Positions 1-8,806 of a stretch of 64,000 bases of DNA are shown here, one piece after another. Origin of the DNA: Stutzerimonas stutzeri (lineage in GTDB: Bacteria; Pseudomonadota; Gammaproteobacteria; Pseudomonadales; Pseudomonadaceae); contig DDVX01000012.1 in assembly GCA_002345575.1 (NCBI GenBank), forward strand, positions 252,788 to 316,787, written 5' to 3'. The position numbers and the translations under genes were made by a program. Position 1 is the stretch's first letter. Each line of letters starts with the position of its first letter. The notes beneath the pieces are model-generated. The model saw only the letters and a program-made list of their open reading frames with translations. It searched no databases and was not told the DNA's origin.

Positions 1-1659
1 AGCTGGATAGGATATGTCCGGGATCACGCCCTGGTGCTGCGTGCTCTGTCCGGAAACCCGATAGAACTTGGCGAGCGTCAGTTTCAGTTCGCCGTGATTG
101 AGCGGCTGAACGGTCTGTACTGTGCCTTTGCCAAACGTCTGGCCACCGAGAATAAGCGCCCGATGGTAATCCTGCATCGCGCCGGCGAAGATCTCTGAAG
201 CCGAGGCGGACAAACGATTCACCAGCACGGCGAGCGGGCCCTTGTAGAAGGCGCCTGGCTGCTCGTCGGCGAGGATATCTACACGGCCGTCGCTATTGCG
301 TACCAGCACGGTTGGCCCCTGCTCGATAAACAAGCCTGTCAGTTCGGTCGCTTCCTGCAGCGAGCCCCCGCCATTGTTGCGCAGGTCGATCACCACGCCA
401 TCGACCTTTTCCTGCTGCAGTTCGGTTAGCAGCTTCTTTACATCACGGGTCGTGCTCTTGTAGTTCTTGTCGCCGGAACGCAGAGCTTTGAAGTCGAGAT
501 AAAAGGCCGGAATTTCGATCACGCCGAGTTTGTAGTCACGGCCTTCATGCTGGAGGTTAAGAATCGACTTTTTGGCCGCTTGTTCTTCGAGTTTTACAGC
601 TTCACGCGTGATGGCGACGATCTTGCTGCTCTGATCATTCGGTGCATTGCTGGCCGGGATGACTTCGAGGCGAACGACCGAGCCCTTGGGGCCACGAATC
701 AGCTTGACCACCTCATCGAGGCGCCAGCCGATCACGTCGACCATCTCATCGTCGCTCTGGGCGACACCGATAATCTTGTCGGCGGGTGCGATCTGCTTGC
801 TCTTCTCGGCTGGTCCGGCAGGAACCAGGCGCACGACCTTGACGTGTTCGTTATCGCTCTGCAGGACGGCGCCGATGCCCTCCAGGGAGAGGCTCATATT
901 GATATCGAAATTTTCCGCGTTGTCCGGCGACAGGTATTGAGTGTGTGGGTCGTAGGATTGTGCGAATGCGTTGATATAGGTCTGGAACACATCTTCGCCA
1001 CGGGTCTGATCCAGCCGTGCAAGCTGGTTCTTGTAGCGTTTGGTGAGCAGCTCTTCGATGTCTTTGGAATCCTTGCCAGCGATCTTCAGACGCAGCACTT
1101 CGTCCTTAACGCGTTTGCGCCAGAGGTCGTCGAGTTCTGCCATGTCCTTCGACCAGGCGGCATTCTTACGATCAACAAGTAATTCCTCGTCAACCGTGAA
1201 GTCAAAGTGGTCCACGCCTTTTTCCAGCAGGCTCAGGGCGTATTGCAGGCGACCCTGAAACCGCTCCAGGTGCAGCCTGTAGATGGCAAAGCCGGGCTCG
1301 AGATTGCCGTTTTTCAGGTAGTTGTCGAAGTCGCTGCGCGAGGCCTCGAATTTGGCGAGGTCGCCGGCAGTGAAATAGCTGCGCGACGGATCGAGCATCT
1401 CGATGTAGCTGTCGAAGATTTTCGCCGAGCGTGCGTCGTTGAGCGGTGGTTTGTTGTAATGATGGCGTTTGAGTAGCTCCACCACATTAAGGCTGGCAAT
1501 CACCTGATCGCGGTCGGGCTGCAGATACTCCCAGCTGGTGACGTTGCCGGGCTTGGCCAGGGCGAATGATGCCTGAAGGCCGAAGAACAAGGCGAAGATG
1601 CCAAGGGCCAGGGTAGCTTTGGGGCGGAAGGGGCGACGTGAGGCTGGGTAATAACGCAT
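1..1659 (-). CDS. prc: Carboxy-terminal (tail-specific) protease Prc/Tsp, 3' part missing
   Basis: Periplasmic S41-family serine protease that degrades proteins from their C-terminus; in Pseudomonas this family acts in envelope stress and cell-wall enzyme turnover. The frame is open from an ATG at 1659 to the left edge (553 codons), so the C-terminus lies outside. An N-terminal signal peptide (about residues 1-35, ending FALA) is followed by the long N-terminal domain, a PDZ domain (about 230-320) and the protease core. By alignment with E. coli Tsp Ser430/Lys455, the catalytic dyad is Ser486 in SASASEIF and Lys511 in TFGKGTVQ. It is divergent from the quinone oxidoreductase gene across a 135-bp spacer. 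Family assignment is secure; only the end is unseen. Confidence 0.95.
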   Translation of the reverse strand, partial: MRYYPASRRPFRPKATLALGIFALFFGLQASFALAKPGNVTSWEYLQPDRDQVIASLNVVELLKRHHYNKPPLNDARSAKIFDSYIEMLDPSRSYFTAGDLAKFEASRSDFDNYLKNGNLEPGFAIYRLHLERFQGRLQYALSLLEKGVDHFDFTVDEELLVDRKNAAWSKDMAELDDLWRKRVKDEVLRLKIAGKDSKDIEELLTKRYKNQLARLDQTRGEDVFQTYINAFAQSYDPHTQYLSPDNAENFDINMSLSLEGIGAVLQSDNEHVKVVRLVPAGPAEKSKQIAPADKIIGVAQSDDEMVDVIGWRLDEVVKLIRGPKGSVVRLEVIPASNAPNDQSSKIVAITREAVKLEEQAAKKSILNLQHEGRDYKLGVIEIPAFYLDFKALRSGDKNYKSTTRDVKKLLTELQQEKVDGVVIDLRNNGGGSLQEATELTGLFIEQGPTVLVRNSDGRVDILADEQPGAFYKGPLAVLVNRLSASASEIFAGAMQDYHRALILGGQTFGKGTVQTVQPLNHGELKLTLAKFYRVSGQSTQHQGVIPDISYPA

Positions 1660-1794
1660 ATTAGGCCATCAAGTTGGGCGCCGGCCGCAATCATTGGTCG
1701 ACGGTAAAGAGTAATAGCCCGATGGTAACAGGTGGTTGCGAACGTCAGCGAGTGACGGTTGGGCGAACGCAAGTTTCAACAATATGGAGGCAGC

Positions 1795-2757
1795 ATGAAG
1801 GCTTTGCAAGGTGTCGAGGGACAACTGGAATGGGCGCAACGTGACGCGCCGCAATGTGCTTCAGGGCAGGTACGTATTCGAGTAGCGGCGGCGGGGTTGA
1901 ACCGGGCTGATCTGCTGCAACGTGCCGGGTATTATCCGCCGCCGGCAGGTGTCACCGACATTCTCGGTCTGGAATGTGCGGGTGTGATCAGTGAGGTTGG
2001 CGAGGGCGGCCAGTGGCAGGTTGGTGACCGTGTCTGCGCGCTGCTGGCCGGTGGCGGCATGGCGGAGGAAGTGGTCGTCGACGGCCGGCATGTGCTGCCG
2101 GTTCCCGAGGGTTTCTCGCTGCATGAAGCGGCGGTTATCCCTGAGGTGTACGCCACCGCCTGGCTCAACCTGTATCGCCTCGGCGCTCTGCAACCGGGCG
2201 AAAAGGTGCTGCTGCACGCGGGGGCCAGCGGTGTCGGTTCTGCGGCGATCCAGCTGTGTAAAGCATTTAACAACCCCTGCTGGGTTAGCGTGGGCTCCGC
2301 CGAGCGCCTGGCGTACTGCGAGTCCTTAGGGGCACAGGGCGGCGTGCTGCGGGGTGAGACACTCGAAGCGCTACGCGATTTCGCACCTTTCGATCTGATT
2401 CTCGACCCCGTGGGCGCCAAATACGCCGTGCTCAACCTGCAGCTGCTCGGCACTGACGCGCGCTGGGTGATGATCGGCCTGATGGGCGGGCGCAAGGGCG
2501 AGCTGGACTTCGGCGCGCTGTTGGCCAAACGCGTCCAGCTGATAGGTTCGACCTTGCGCAGCCGTGATACCGACGATAAGGCTGCTTTAATAGCCGAGCT
2601 GAAGGAGAAAGTCTGGCCGCTTTTCGCCAGCGGACAGCTGTCGCCGCGTCTGGAGCGGACGTTCCCGATTGGCGACGCAGTTGCTGCGTTCGAGATGCTC
2701 GCCAGCAATACCGTGTCCGGCAAGGTGGCGCTGGTGGTCGACCCTGATCTGCAGTGA
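1795..2757 (+). CDS. NAD(P)H quinone oxidoreductase, PIG3-type zinc-independent MDR
   Basis: Medium-chain dehydrogenase/reductase of the quinone oxidoreductase (PIG3/QorB-like) group, expected to reduce quinones or enals with NADPH in the cytoplasm. The 320-residue protein starts MKALQGVEG; ATG 1795 has GGAGG four bases upstream, while an upstream frame extension has no ribosome site. Visible features are the N-terminal GroES-like domain with the RADLLQRAGYYPPPAG stretch typical of this group and the nucleotide-binding motif HAGASGVGSAAIQL near residue 140. No catalytic or structural zinc cysteines are seen. It stands alone, divergent from prc and convergent with the aminopeptidase gene. The exact substrate cannot be told from sequence. 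Confidence 0.9.
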   Translation: MKALQGVEGQLEWAQRDAPQCASGQVRIRVAAAGLNRADLLQRAGYYPPPAGVTDILGLECAGVISEVGEGGQWQVGDRVCALLAGGGMAEEVVVDGRHVLPVPEGFSLHEAAVIPEVYATAWLNLYRLGALQPGEKVLLHAGASGVGSAAIQLCKAFNNPCWVSVGSAERLAYCESLGAQGGVLRGETLEALRDFAPFDLILDPVGAKYAVLNLQLLGTDARWVMIGLMGGRKGELDFGALLAKRVQLIGSTLRSRDTDDKAALIAELKEKVWPLFASGQLSPRLERTFPIGDAVAAFEMLASNTVSGKVALVVDPDLQ

Positions 2758-2763
2758 TCTAGA

Positions 2764-2791
2764 GGCCGGACGAGAAGGCGCTCGTCCGGCC
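2764..2791. terminator. Bidirectional hairpin between convergent genes
   Basis: A perfect 11-bp stem (GGCCGGACGAG / CTCGTCCGGCC) with a 6-base loop lies seven bases after the quinone oxidoreductase stop and seven bases before the aminopeptidase stop. There is no clear T-run on either side, so termination strength is uncertain. Confidence 0.6.
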
Positions 2792-2797
2792 GCCTGC

Positions 2798-4087
2798 TCA
2801 GGGCAGTGTTGAGCTCGAATAGAAAGCGCTGAGTACCTTAACCAGCTGTGCCAGATCCTGACTGCCAGCCAGCTCGCGTATCGAGTGCATGCCGAAGGTT
2901 GGCAGGCCAATGTCTACGGTGCGCACTCCCAGCTGGCTTGCGGTGATGGGGCCGATAGTGGAGCCGCAACCCATATCGCTCCGGGTGACGAAGCTCTGCA
3001 CCGAGACTTCGTTTTCCAAACAGAGATGGCGGAAAAAGCCCGCTGTTTCGCTGCTGGTGGCATAGCGCTGGTTGTTGTTGATCTTGATCACCGGGCCGGC
3101 GTTGAGCTTCGGCCCGTGATTGCCGTCGTGTTTGTCGCTGTAGTTGGGGTGCACGCCATGAGCGTTGTCTGCGGAAATCAGCAAGGAGCGGTTGATGCAG
3201 CGCTGGAATGCCTCCTCCTCAGGCAGTATGCGGCGCAGCACCTGCTCCAGGAAGGGGCCGTCTGCACCGCACATGGAAGCTGAGCCGACTTCTTCGTGAT
3301 CGGTACAGATCAGTACGCAGCTTTCCTCTGGAGCGGCTCGCAGCAGCGCCTGCAGCCCAGCGAAGCATGACAGCAGGTTGTCCAGCCGTGCCCCGGCGAT
3401 GAAGTCGCCATGCAGGCCGATGACGGCGGCGCTCTGGGTATCGTAGAAACTCAACTCGAAATCCAGCACCACGTCGGCGAGCAGACCGTGTTCACGGCTG
3501 AGCTGGTCCGCCAGCAGGGCACGAAAATCTGGACTTTCCTCACTGGCGATCTGCGCCAGGATGGGCGGCAGTTCGGTTTGTGGGTTGATGGCCCAACCCT
3601 GGTTTGCTTCTCGATTGAGATGAATGGCAAGGCTTGGGATCACGGCGATCGGCAGCTTGAAGTCGATCAGCTGACTTTCAATGCGACCGTTACGGCTGAA
3701 GGTGACGCGTCCTGCCAGAGACAGGTCGCGGTCAAACCAAGGTGCGAGCAGTGCGCCGCCATAAACTTCTACACCCAATTGCCAAAAACCCTGGCGCTGC
3801 AGTTCCGGTTGCGGTTTGACCCGCAGGCAGGGGCTGTCGGTATGCGCGCCGACCAAGCGTAGGCCGTGTTCGACGGGTGAGTTACTGCCAAGTTGAAATG
3901 CGATGATTGAGGAGTCGTTGCGGGTGACGTAATAACGCCCGCCAGGTTCGGTGTGCCAGGTCTCGCTTTCGTTCAGTGCCTTGAAGCCGGCGCTTTGTAA
4001 TATCTGGGCAATGCTGGCGGTGGCATGAAACGGCGTGGGGGAGGCCTGGAGAAAATCGATCAGGCCCTGGTTAAGTTCTTCGCGCAT
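2798..4087 (-). CDS. apeB: M18 family aminopeptidase (aspartyl aminopeptidase type)
   Basis: Cytoplasmic dinuclear zinc aminopeptidase of family M18, which removes N-terminal acidic residues. The 429-residue length is normal for bacterial members. Metal-site motifs are visible in order: GAHTDSP (His82, Asp84), GARLDNLLS, DHEEVGS, the ADNAHGVHPNY segment and TRSDMGCGSTIGP near the C-terminus. ATG 4087 has GGAG seven bases upstream. It lies downstream of, and in the same direction as, the pseudouridine synthase gene (83-bp gap). In P. aeruginosa a homologous gene also sits near the min operon (from memory), supporting conserved backbone. Confidence 0.93.
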   Translation of the reverse strand: MREELNQGLIDFLQASPTPFHATASIAQILQSAGFKALNESETWHTEPGGRYYVTRNDSSIIAFQLGSNSPVEHGLRLVGAHTDSPCLRVKPQPELQRQGFWQLGVEVYGGALLAPWFDRDLSLAGRVTFSRNGRIESQLIDFKLPIAVIPSLAIHLNREANQGWAINPQTELPPILAQIASEESPDFRALLADQLSREHGLLADVVLDFELSFYDTQSAAVIGLHGDFIAGARLDNLLSCFAGLQALLRAAPEESCVLICTDHEEVGSASMCGADGPFLEQVLRRILPEEEAFQRCINRSLLISADNAHGVHPNYSDKHDGNHGPKLNAGPVIKINNNQRYATSSETAGFFRHLCLENEVSVQSFVTRSDMGCGSTIGPITASQLGVRTVDIGLPTFGMHSIRELAGSQDLAQLVKVLSAFYSSSTLP

Positions 4088-4169
4088 GGGGGGCTCCGGA
4101 CAGCAGGACTGGAAAGTCTATCCCATCGCTCGGCAAGACTGCAGCTGATGGCCCCGGGCTCTGGTCAGT

Positions 4170-4805
4170 TTAGAATGGCGCCGGGCAGTCGAAGCGCATC
4201 CGCTCACCGGTTTGCGGGTGAGTCAGACCGAGCATGCTAGCGTGCAGACACAGCCGTTCGTGAGCGTTGAGCGCCTGTCCATGGGCATAGAGACGGTCGC
4301 CCAGCAGCGGGTGACCGATAGACAGCATGTGTACGCGCAGCTGGTGCGAGCGCCCAGTGATGGGGGTGAGTTCAACGCGGCTGAAATCACCGCAGCGCTC
4401 GATCACGCGCCAGTAGGTCAGGGCGTGCTTGCCCAGTTCATGATCGACGACATGCCGGGGCTTGGTCGGGGGATCGTAGCGCAGAGGCAGGTCAATGCTG
4501 CCGCTGTCCTGTTCCGGCTGGCCCCAACATAATGCGGCGTAGGCCTTTTCCGTCTCGCGATCATGGAACTGTCGTGACAGTTCGCGATGACTGTCGGCAT
4601 CACGGGCCAGCACGATCAGGCCGGAGGTTTCCCAGTCCAGCCGATGCACGATGCGCGCCTCGGGGAAGCCGTTTTCCTGCAAGCGAGTCACCAGGCAATC
4701 CCGGTTGTCCTCGGCGCGACCGGGTACCGACAGCAACAGAGTGGGCTTGTTGATCACCAGCAGGGCGGCGTCCTGGTGGACGATCTGAATGTTGCTTAAC
4801 GGCAT
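4170..4805 (-). CDS. rluA: RluA-family pseudouridine synthase
   Basis: Isomerises specific uridines to pseudouridine in structured RNA; E. coli RluA modifies 23S rRNA U746 and tRNA U32. The family signature with the catalytic aspartate is present (IVHRLDWETSG), followed by KAYAALCWG and the C-terminal PITGRSHQLRVHM motif. About 211 residues is the short, single-domain RluA layout without an S4 domain. The start MPLSNIQIVHQD at 4805 was preferred over a frame extension because the extension runs through the terminator after minE. It follows minE in the same direction, as in other pseudomonads. RluA rather than another paralogue is inferred from length and context. Confidence 0.88.
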   Translation of the reverse strand: MPLSNIQIVHQDAALLVINKPTLLLSVPGRAEDNRDCLVTRLQENGFPEARIVHRLDWETSGLIVLARDADSHRELSRQFHDRETEKAYAALCWGQPEQDSGSIDLPLRYDPPTKPRHVVDHELGKHALTYWRVIERCGDFSRVELTPITGRSHQLRVHMLSIGHPLLGDRLYAHGQALNAHERLCLHASMLGLTHPQTGERMRFDCPAPF

Positions 4806-4825
4806 TCTAGATTTCCAAAACGAAG

Positions 4826-4850
4826 ACGGCGACCCAGGGGTCGCCGTTTT
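4826..4850 (-). terminator. Hairpin after minE
   Basis: A 10-bp inverted repeat (ACGGCGACCC / GGGTCGCCGT) lies between minE and the pseudouridine synthase gene. Read on the minus strand it is followed by CTTCGTTTT; on the plus strand it is followed directly by TTT. It probably attenuates read-through from the min operon. Confidence 0.6.
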
Positions 4851-4865
4851 CTGCAACGGATTTGA

Positions 4866-5123
4866 TTAACGGTCCGGCAGGGTAATGTTTAGTTCGAGAA
4901 TCGAGCAACTGCCCTGGTCTTCGAGCGCGACCTGGACCTGATCCTGGTCGATATTGACGTACTTGCGGATCACCTCGACCAGCTCTTTTTGCAAAGCGGG
5001 TAGATAGTCCGGCTGCGTACGCTGGCCACGCTCATGAGCGACGATGATCTGCAGGCGTTCCTTGGCAATATTAGCCGGGGTTTCCTTTTTCTTGCGTTCG
5101 CGGAAGAAGTCCAGCAGGTTCAT
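4866..5123 (-). CDS. minE: Cell division topological specificity factor MinE
   Basis: Small protein that displaces MinC from MinD and stimulates MinD ATPase, driving pole-to-pole oscillation so that the Z-ring forms at mid-cell. The 85 residues show the N-terminal amphipathic membrane-binding segment (MNLLDFF, then basic residues), the MinD-contact region (ANIAKERLQIIVAHER) and the C-terminal dimerisation domain. Its ATG overlaps the minD stop codon by the ATGA arrangement, implying translational coupling, and GGAGGT lies just upstream of the start. It is the last gene of minC-minD-minE. Confidence 0.97.
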   Translation of the reverse strand: MNLLDFFRERKKKETPANIAKERLQIIVAHERGQRTQPDYLPALQKELVEVIRKYVNIDQDQVQVALEDQGSCSILELNITLPDR

Positions 5124-5935
5124 TCTCGACCTCCAAACAGACGCGCAAGGAAGCCCTGCTTCTTGGCATCGAGGAAACGGTGACTGACTTCCTTGCCCAG
5201 CAAGCGATCTACGGCGTCGCTGTAAGCCTGACCGGCATCGCTCTGGTCATCGAGGATGACCGGCACGCCCTGGTTGGAAGCCTTGAGTACCGCCTGGGAT
5301 TCGGGGATGACGCCCAGCAGGCGGATAGAAAGAATTTCCTCGACATCTTCGACGCCGAGCATTTCGCCCTTGACCACGCGCTCGGGGTTGTAACGAGTCA
5401 GCAGCAGGTGTTCCTTGATCGGCTCCTCACCTTTTTCAGCGCGGCGCGATTTGCTCGCCAGCAGGCCGAGCATGCGGTCGGAGTCGCGTACCGAGGACAC
5501 TTCCGGGTTGGTCACAACGATGGCTTCATCGGCGTAATACATCGCCAGATGCGCGCCTTTCTCGATGCCTGCAGGCGAATCGCAGATCACGTATTCGAAA
5601 GTCTTCGCCAGCTCGTCGATAACCTTGCCGACGCCCTCAAGGGTCAGTGCATCTTTGTCGCGGGTCTGGCTGGCAGCCAGGACAAAGAGGTTTTCCAGAC
5701 GCTTGTCCTTGATCAGGGCTTGGGACAGGGTGGCGTCGCCGTTGATGACGTTGACGAAGTCATACACCACGCGTCGCTCGCAGCCCATGATCAGGTCAAG
5801 ATTACGCAGGCCGACGTCGAAGTCGACGATTGCGGTCTTGTGGCCACGCAGGGCGAGGCCGGTACCGATGGCGGCGCTGGAGGTGGTCTTGCCGACGCCG
5901 CCCTTGCCGGAAGTGACTACGAGGATCTTGGCCAA
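5120..5935 (-). CDS. minD: Septum site-determining ATPase MinD
   Basis: Membrane-associated ParA-type ATPase that recruits MinC and oscillates with MinE. The deviant Walker A motif GKGGVGKTT sits at residues 10-18, with signature Lys11 and Lys16. The C-terminus carries the amphipathic membrane-targeting helix (about FLDAKKQGFLARLFGG). The 271-residue length is typical. The start codon is TTG at 5935: the encoded (M)AKILVVTSG matches the family N-terminus exactly, and AGGGTGA lies at proper distance. It overlaps minE by four bases and follows minC after 90 bp. Confidence 0.97.
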   Translation of the reverse strand: MAKILVVTSGKGGVGKTTSSAAIGTGLALRGHKTAIVDFDVGLRNLDLIMGCERRVVYDFVNVINGDATLSQALIKDKRLENLFVLAASQTRDKDALTLEGVGKVIDELAKTFEYVICDSPAGIEKGAHLAMYYADEAIVVTNPEVSSVRDSDRMLGLLASKSRRAEKGEEPIKEHLLLTRYNPERVVKGEMLGVEDVEEILSIRLLGVIPESQAVLKASNQGVPVILDDQSDAGQAYSDAVDRLLGKEVSHRFLDAKKQGFLARLFGGRE

Positions 5936-6025
5936 GGTGATTCACCCTAAGAATATGGAAATCGGGACCGCCAGCCGAGTCGGCGTACGGTGGCCCGTTG
6001 TCTTGAAAATTCGCGGAAGTATCCG

Positions 6026-6757
6026 TTAAAGGCGAATGATGTTCAACACGTCGCCAGATAGCTTCATTTGTACTGCTTCGGCCCATAAAGGGTCGCGCCG
6101 CAGGTCTTCGGCCACCTTGTACTGCCCGGCAATGGAAACCATTTCTGCGCCGAGCTGCTGGCAGAAGATTCGAGCATTGGTGTCGCCCTTGATGCCCGCC
6201 AGAGCACGACCGCGCAGCGGACCGTAGACATGGATGTTGCCATCGGCGAGAAGTTCCGCACCTGGGCTGACAGTCGCCATGACGATCAGGTCGCCCCCCT
6301 GCGCATAAATCTGCTGTCCGCCCCGTACGGGGGAGGTAATGATGCGGGTCGGGCGATAGGCCGGTTCGGCAGGTTTGGCGGGCTCAGCGGCCGCCTTGGC
6401 GGAAAGGTCGAGCTTGCGTTCGCGCGCGCCGGAAGGTGGCAGAACGGCCATGTCGAGCGCATTCGCGGCTTCGACTAGCTGTGGGTCAGCTGCCCGCAGA
6501 GCCAGAGTACGCAGGCCGTGCTTGCGGCACAGCGCAATCACTGCGGGCAGGTCGAGGTCGCAGCTGGCCGGCAGCTTGTCCAGCGCCAGCACCAGGGGCG
6601 TGTTGTTGAAGAAATCGGGTGCCTGCTCGACCTTCAGGGCCAGTTGCTGGTCGAGGCGCTCCAGATCGTTTTGTGTCAGCTCCAGCACGGTAATGGCCAG
6701 CATGCTGCCCTTGAGTTGGAAGACGGGGACTTGGTCGAGAAGGTCGGCTTGGCTCAT
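6026..6757 (-). CDS. minC: Septum site-determining protein MinC
   Basis: FtsZ polymerisation inhibitor of the Min system. The 243 residues comprise an N-terminal FtsZ-interacting domain (about 1-110), a proline/alanine-rich linker (AKAAAEPAKPAEPAYRP) and the C-terminal beta-helix domain that dimerises and binds MinD, with the repeated-glycine segment GDLIVMATVSPGAELLADG. ATG 6757 heads the operon. The 185-bp region to the divergent acyltransferase gene must hold the min promoter. Confidence 0.96.
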   Translation of the reverse strand: MSQADLLDQVPVFQLKGSMLAITVLELTQNDLERLDQQLALKVEQAPDFFNNTPLVLALDKLPASCDLDLPAVIALCRKHGLRTLALRAADPQLVEAANALDMAVLPPSGARERKLDLSAKAAAEPAKPAEPAYRPTRIITSPVRGGQQIYAQGGDLIVMATVSPGAELLADGNIHVYGPLRGRALAGIKGDTNARIFCQQLGAEMVSIAGQYKVAEDLRRDPLWAEAVQMKLSGDVLNIIRL

Positions 6758-6942
6758 GGTCTGCCTGCTGCGGTAAATGGCGAGGACTTATAGCGGGGCA
6801 GACGGGCACCTGCAAGTCGCAAGCGACACGCAACGGAAAACAACGGCAAAAGAAAGCATGGCAGCGCGGCTTGCGGCTGCCGCACCGGCATTTTTTGTCC
6901 CGAGGGCTTAGAATGCTCCGTTTTACCGGTTCGAGCTTGCCG

Positions 6943-7863
6943 ATGGATCGTCCCCGCTTTCGCGCATCCTTTGTTCACCCTCGCTTCTGGCCGCTTTGGC
7001 TGGGCTTGGGGTTGCTGTGGCTGGTGGTCCAGCTGCCCTATAGGATTTTGCTGCTGCTGGGGCGAGGTCTGGGTGCGCTGATGTACCTGTCCGCCCGCTC
7101 GCGTCGCCATATCGTGCAGCGCAACCTCGAGCTGTGCTTCCCGCAGCTGAGCGCCAGCGAGCGTGAGCGGCTGGTGCGTAAGAATTTTTCCTCCACCGGC
7201 ATCGCCTTCTTCGAGATGGCCATGAGTTGGTGGTGGCCCAAGGCGCGTTTGCAGCGGCTGGCGCATGTCGAAGGTCTGGAGCATCTGCAGCAGGCGCAGG
7301 CCGAAGGGCAGGGCGTTATTCTGATGGCGCTGCATTTCACCACCTTGGAAATCGGCGCGGCGTTACTCGGTCAGCATCACACCATCGACGGCATGTATCG
7401 CGAGCATAAAAACCCGGTTTTCGATTACGTCCAGCGGCGCGGGCGCGAGCGCCACAACGACGATGCCACAGCCATCGAGCGCGAGGACGTTCGCGCCATG
7501 CTCAAGGTACTGAGGGCGGGGCGGGCGATCTGGTATGCGCCGGATCAGGATTACGGTCGTAAACAGAGCATTTTCGTGCCGTTGTTCGGCATTCAGGCGG
7601 CAACTGTTACGGCGACAACCAAGTTCGCCCGGTTGGGACGAGCGAGGGTGTTGCCCTATACCCAGGAGCGGCTGGCAGACGGCAGCGGTTACCGGCTAGT
7701 GATCCACCCGCCCCTGACGGACTTTCCGGGTGAGAGCGAGGAAGCGGACTGCCGGCGGGTAAATGTCTGGATCGAGCAGGCGGTCGGTCAGTGCCCAGAG
7801 CAGTATCTGTGGGCGCATCGTCGCTTCAAGACCCGTCCCGAAGGCAAGCCCAAACTGTATTAG
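6943..7863 (+). CDS. lpxL: Lipid A secondary acyltransferase (LpxL/HtrB family)
   Basis: Inner-membrane acyltransferase that adds a secondary acyl chain, usually laurate in Pseudomonas, to Kdo-lipid A or its precursor. One N-terminal membrane segment (about residues 12-35, WPLWLGLGLLWLVVQLP) is followed by the catalytic H-X4-E motif at His131-Glu136 (HFTTLE) and the conserved DQDYG segment. Length is about 306 residues. ATG 6943 (MDRPRFRASF) is chosen because it matches the family N-terminus; ATG 6913 is an alternative. It is divergent from minC. Which of the Pseudomonas LpxL paralogues this is cannot be settled here. Confidence 0.9.
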   Translation: MDRPRFRASFVHPRFWPLWLGLGLLWLVVQLPYRILLLLGRGLGALMYLSARSRRHIVQRNLELCFPQLSASERERLVRKNFSSTGIAFFEMAMSWWWPKARLQRLAHVEGLEHLQQAQAEGQGVILMALHFTTLEIGAALLGQHHTIDGMYREHKNPVFDYVQRRGRERHNDDATAIEREDVRAMLKVLRAGRAIWYAPDQDYGRKQSIFVPLFGIQAATVTATTKFARLGRARVLPYTQERLADGSGYRLVIHPPLTDFPGESEEADCRRVNVWIEQAVGQCPEQYLWAHRRFKTRPEGKPKLY

Positions 7864-8028
7864 AAGCTGTTGCCGTTTCGTTCGGCTATGCCGCTGTCTG
7901 TTGTGCCGGGCAGTCGCTTTTGTAAGACCGAATTCATTCGCGAGCCTTTGACGGTGAGCTTGCGTGCCGGAGCAAAAAGCAAAGCTCGCGGACAAGTCCG
8001 CTCATTCCTTGCGCCGAACTGACCCTGA

Positions 8029-8799
8029 TCACTCCTCGATCTGCAGTTCCCGCGCCCTGGTGTAGATATACCGAACCTTTTCGTACTCGAATGGCGAATT
8101 AAGCTGGCCATATCTCAGGCTGGTGGTGTGGCGTAGGTCAATCAGGCGCAGCGCTGTCAGGCCGAGCTCGCCGCCACTGGCCTGCGAGTAGCTGAAATAA
8201 TCGACTTGTCTTTCGACGGCAAAATCCATCACCTGGCCTGTAGTGTCGCGCAGGTTGGATGGGCCAAGCGCCGGCAAGATCAGGTATGGCCCGTTAGGCA
8301 CGCCGTAAAACCCTAGCGTTTGTCCGAAGTCTTCCCGATAGCGCGGTAGACCCATGCGGGTCGCTGGGTCCCAGATACCGCCAACGCCGATTATCGTGTT
8401 GAACAGCAACCTGGCCGTGGTGTTCATTGCCCGCTCGCCCTTGAGCTGAGCCAGGCTGTTGAACAGCGTGGGGATATCGCCCAGATTGTTAAAGAAGTTG
8501 CTCACGCCAGTGCGCACGACCTTAGGCGTTACGTAGCGGTAGCCGCGGACCGCCGGCAGCATCACCCACTGGTCCAGGCGGTAATTGAAGTAATACATGC
8601 GCCGATTTACCGATTCCCAAGGGTCGTGAATGTCCAGCGCATCGAAGGTGGCGCGCTCGAATTCACGCTGATTCAGCCCCGGATTGAACTCCAGCGTACG
8701 CAGAGGATGGGTGAACCCATCCTCGTCAGGAGTGCTGCTTTGGGCGTGGGTAGCGCTGGTTAGCAGCGCGAGTAGGGTTGCAGCCCCAAGTTTTTTCAT
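8029..8799 (-). CDS. mlaA: MlaA/VacJ phospholipid-retrieval protein
   Basis: Outer-membrane component that removes surface-exposed phospholipids and passes them to the Mla pathway. Family landmarks are DPWESVNRRMYYFN, FFNNLGDIPTLFN, NTTARLLFNTIIGVGG, DFGQTLGFYGVPNGPYLILP and LGPSNLRD. ATG 8799 (MKKLGAATLLALLTSATHA) was chosen because AGGATG lies at correct spacing. The signal peptide ends AHA-Q with no lipobox cysteine, although E. coli MlaA is a lipoprotein. The gene starts seven bases after the stop of the alpha/beta hydrolase gene, so the two form an operon. Confidence 0.93.
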   Translation of the reverse strand: MKKLGAATLLALLTSATHAQSSTPDEDGFTHPLRTLEFNPGLNQREFERATFDALDIHDPWESVNRRMYYFNYRLDQWVMLPAVRGYRYVTPKVVRTGVSNFFNNLGDIPTLFNSLAQLKGERAMNTTARLLFNTIIGVGGIWDPATRMGLPRYREDFGQTLGFYGVPNGPYLILPALGPSNLRDTTGQVMDFAVERQVDYFSYSQASGGELGLTALRLIDLRHTTSLRYGQLNSPFEYEKVRYIYTRARELQIEE

Positions 8800-8806
8800 C
8801 AGCATC

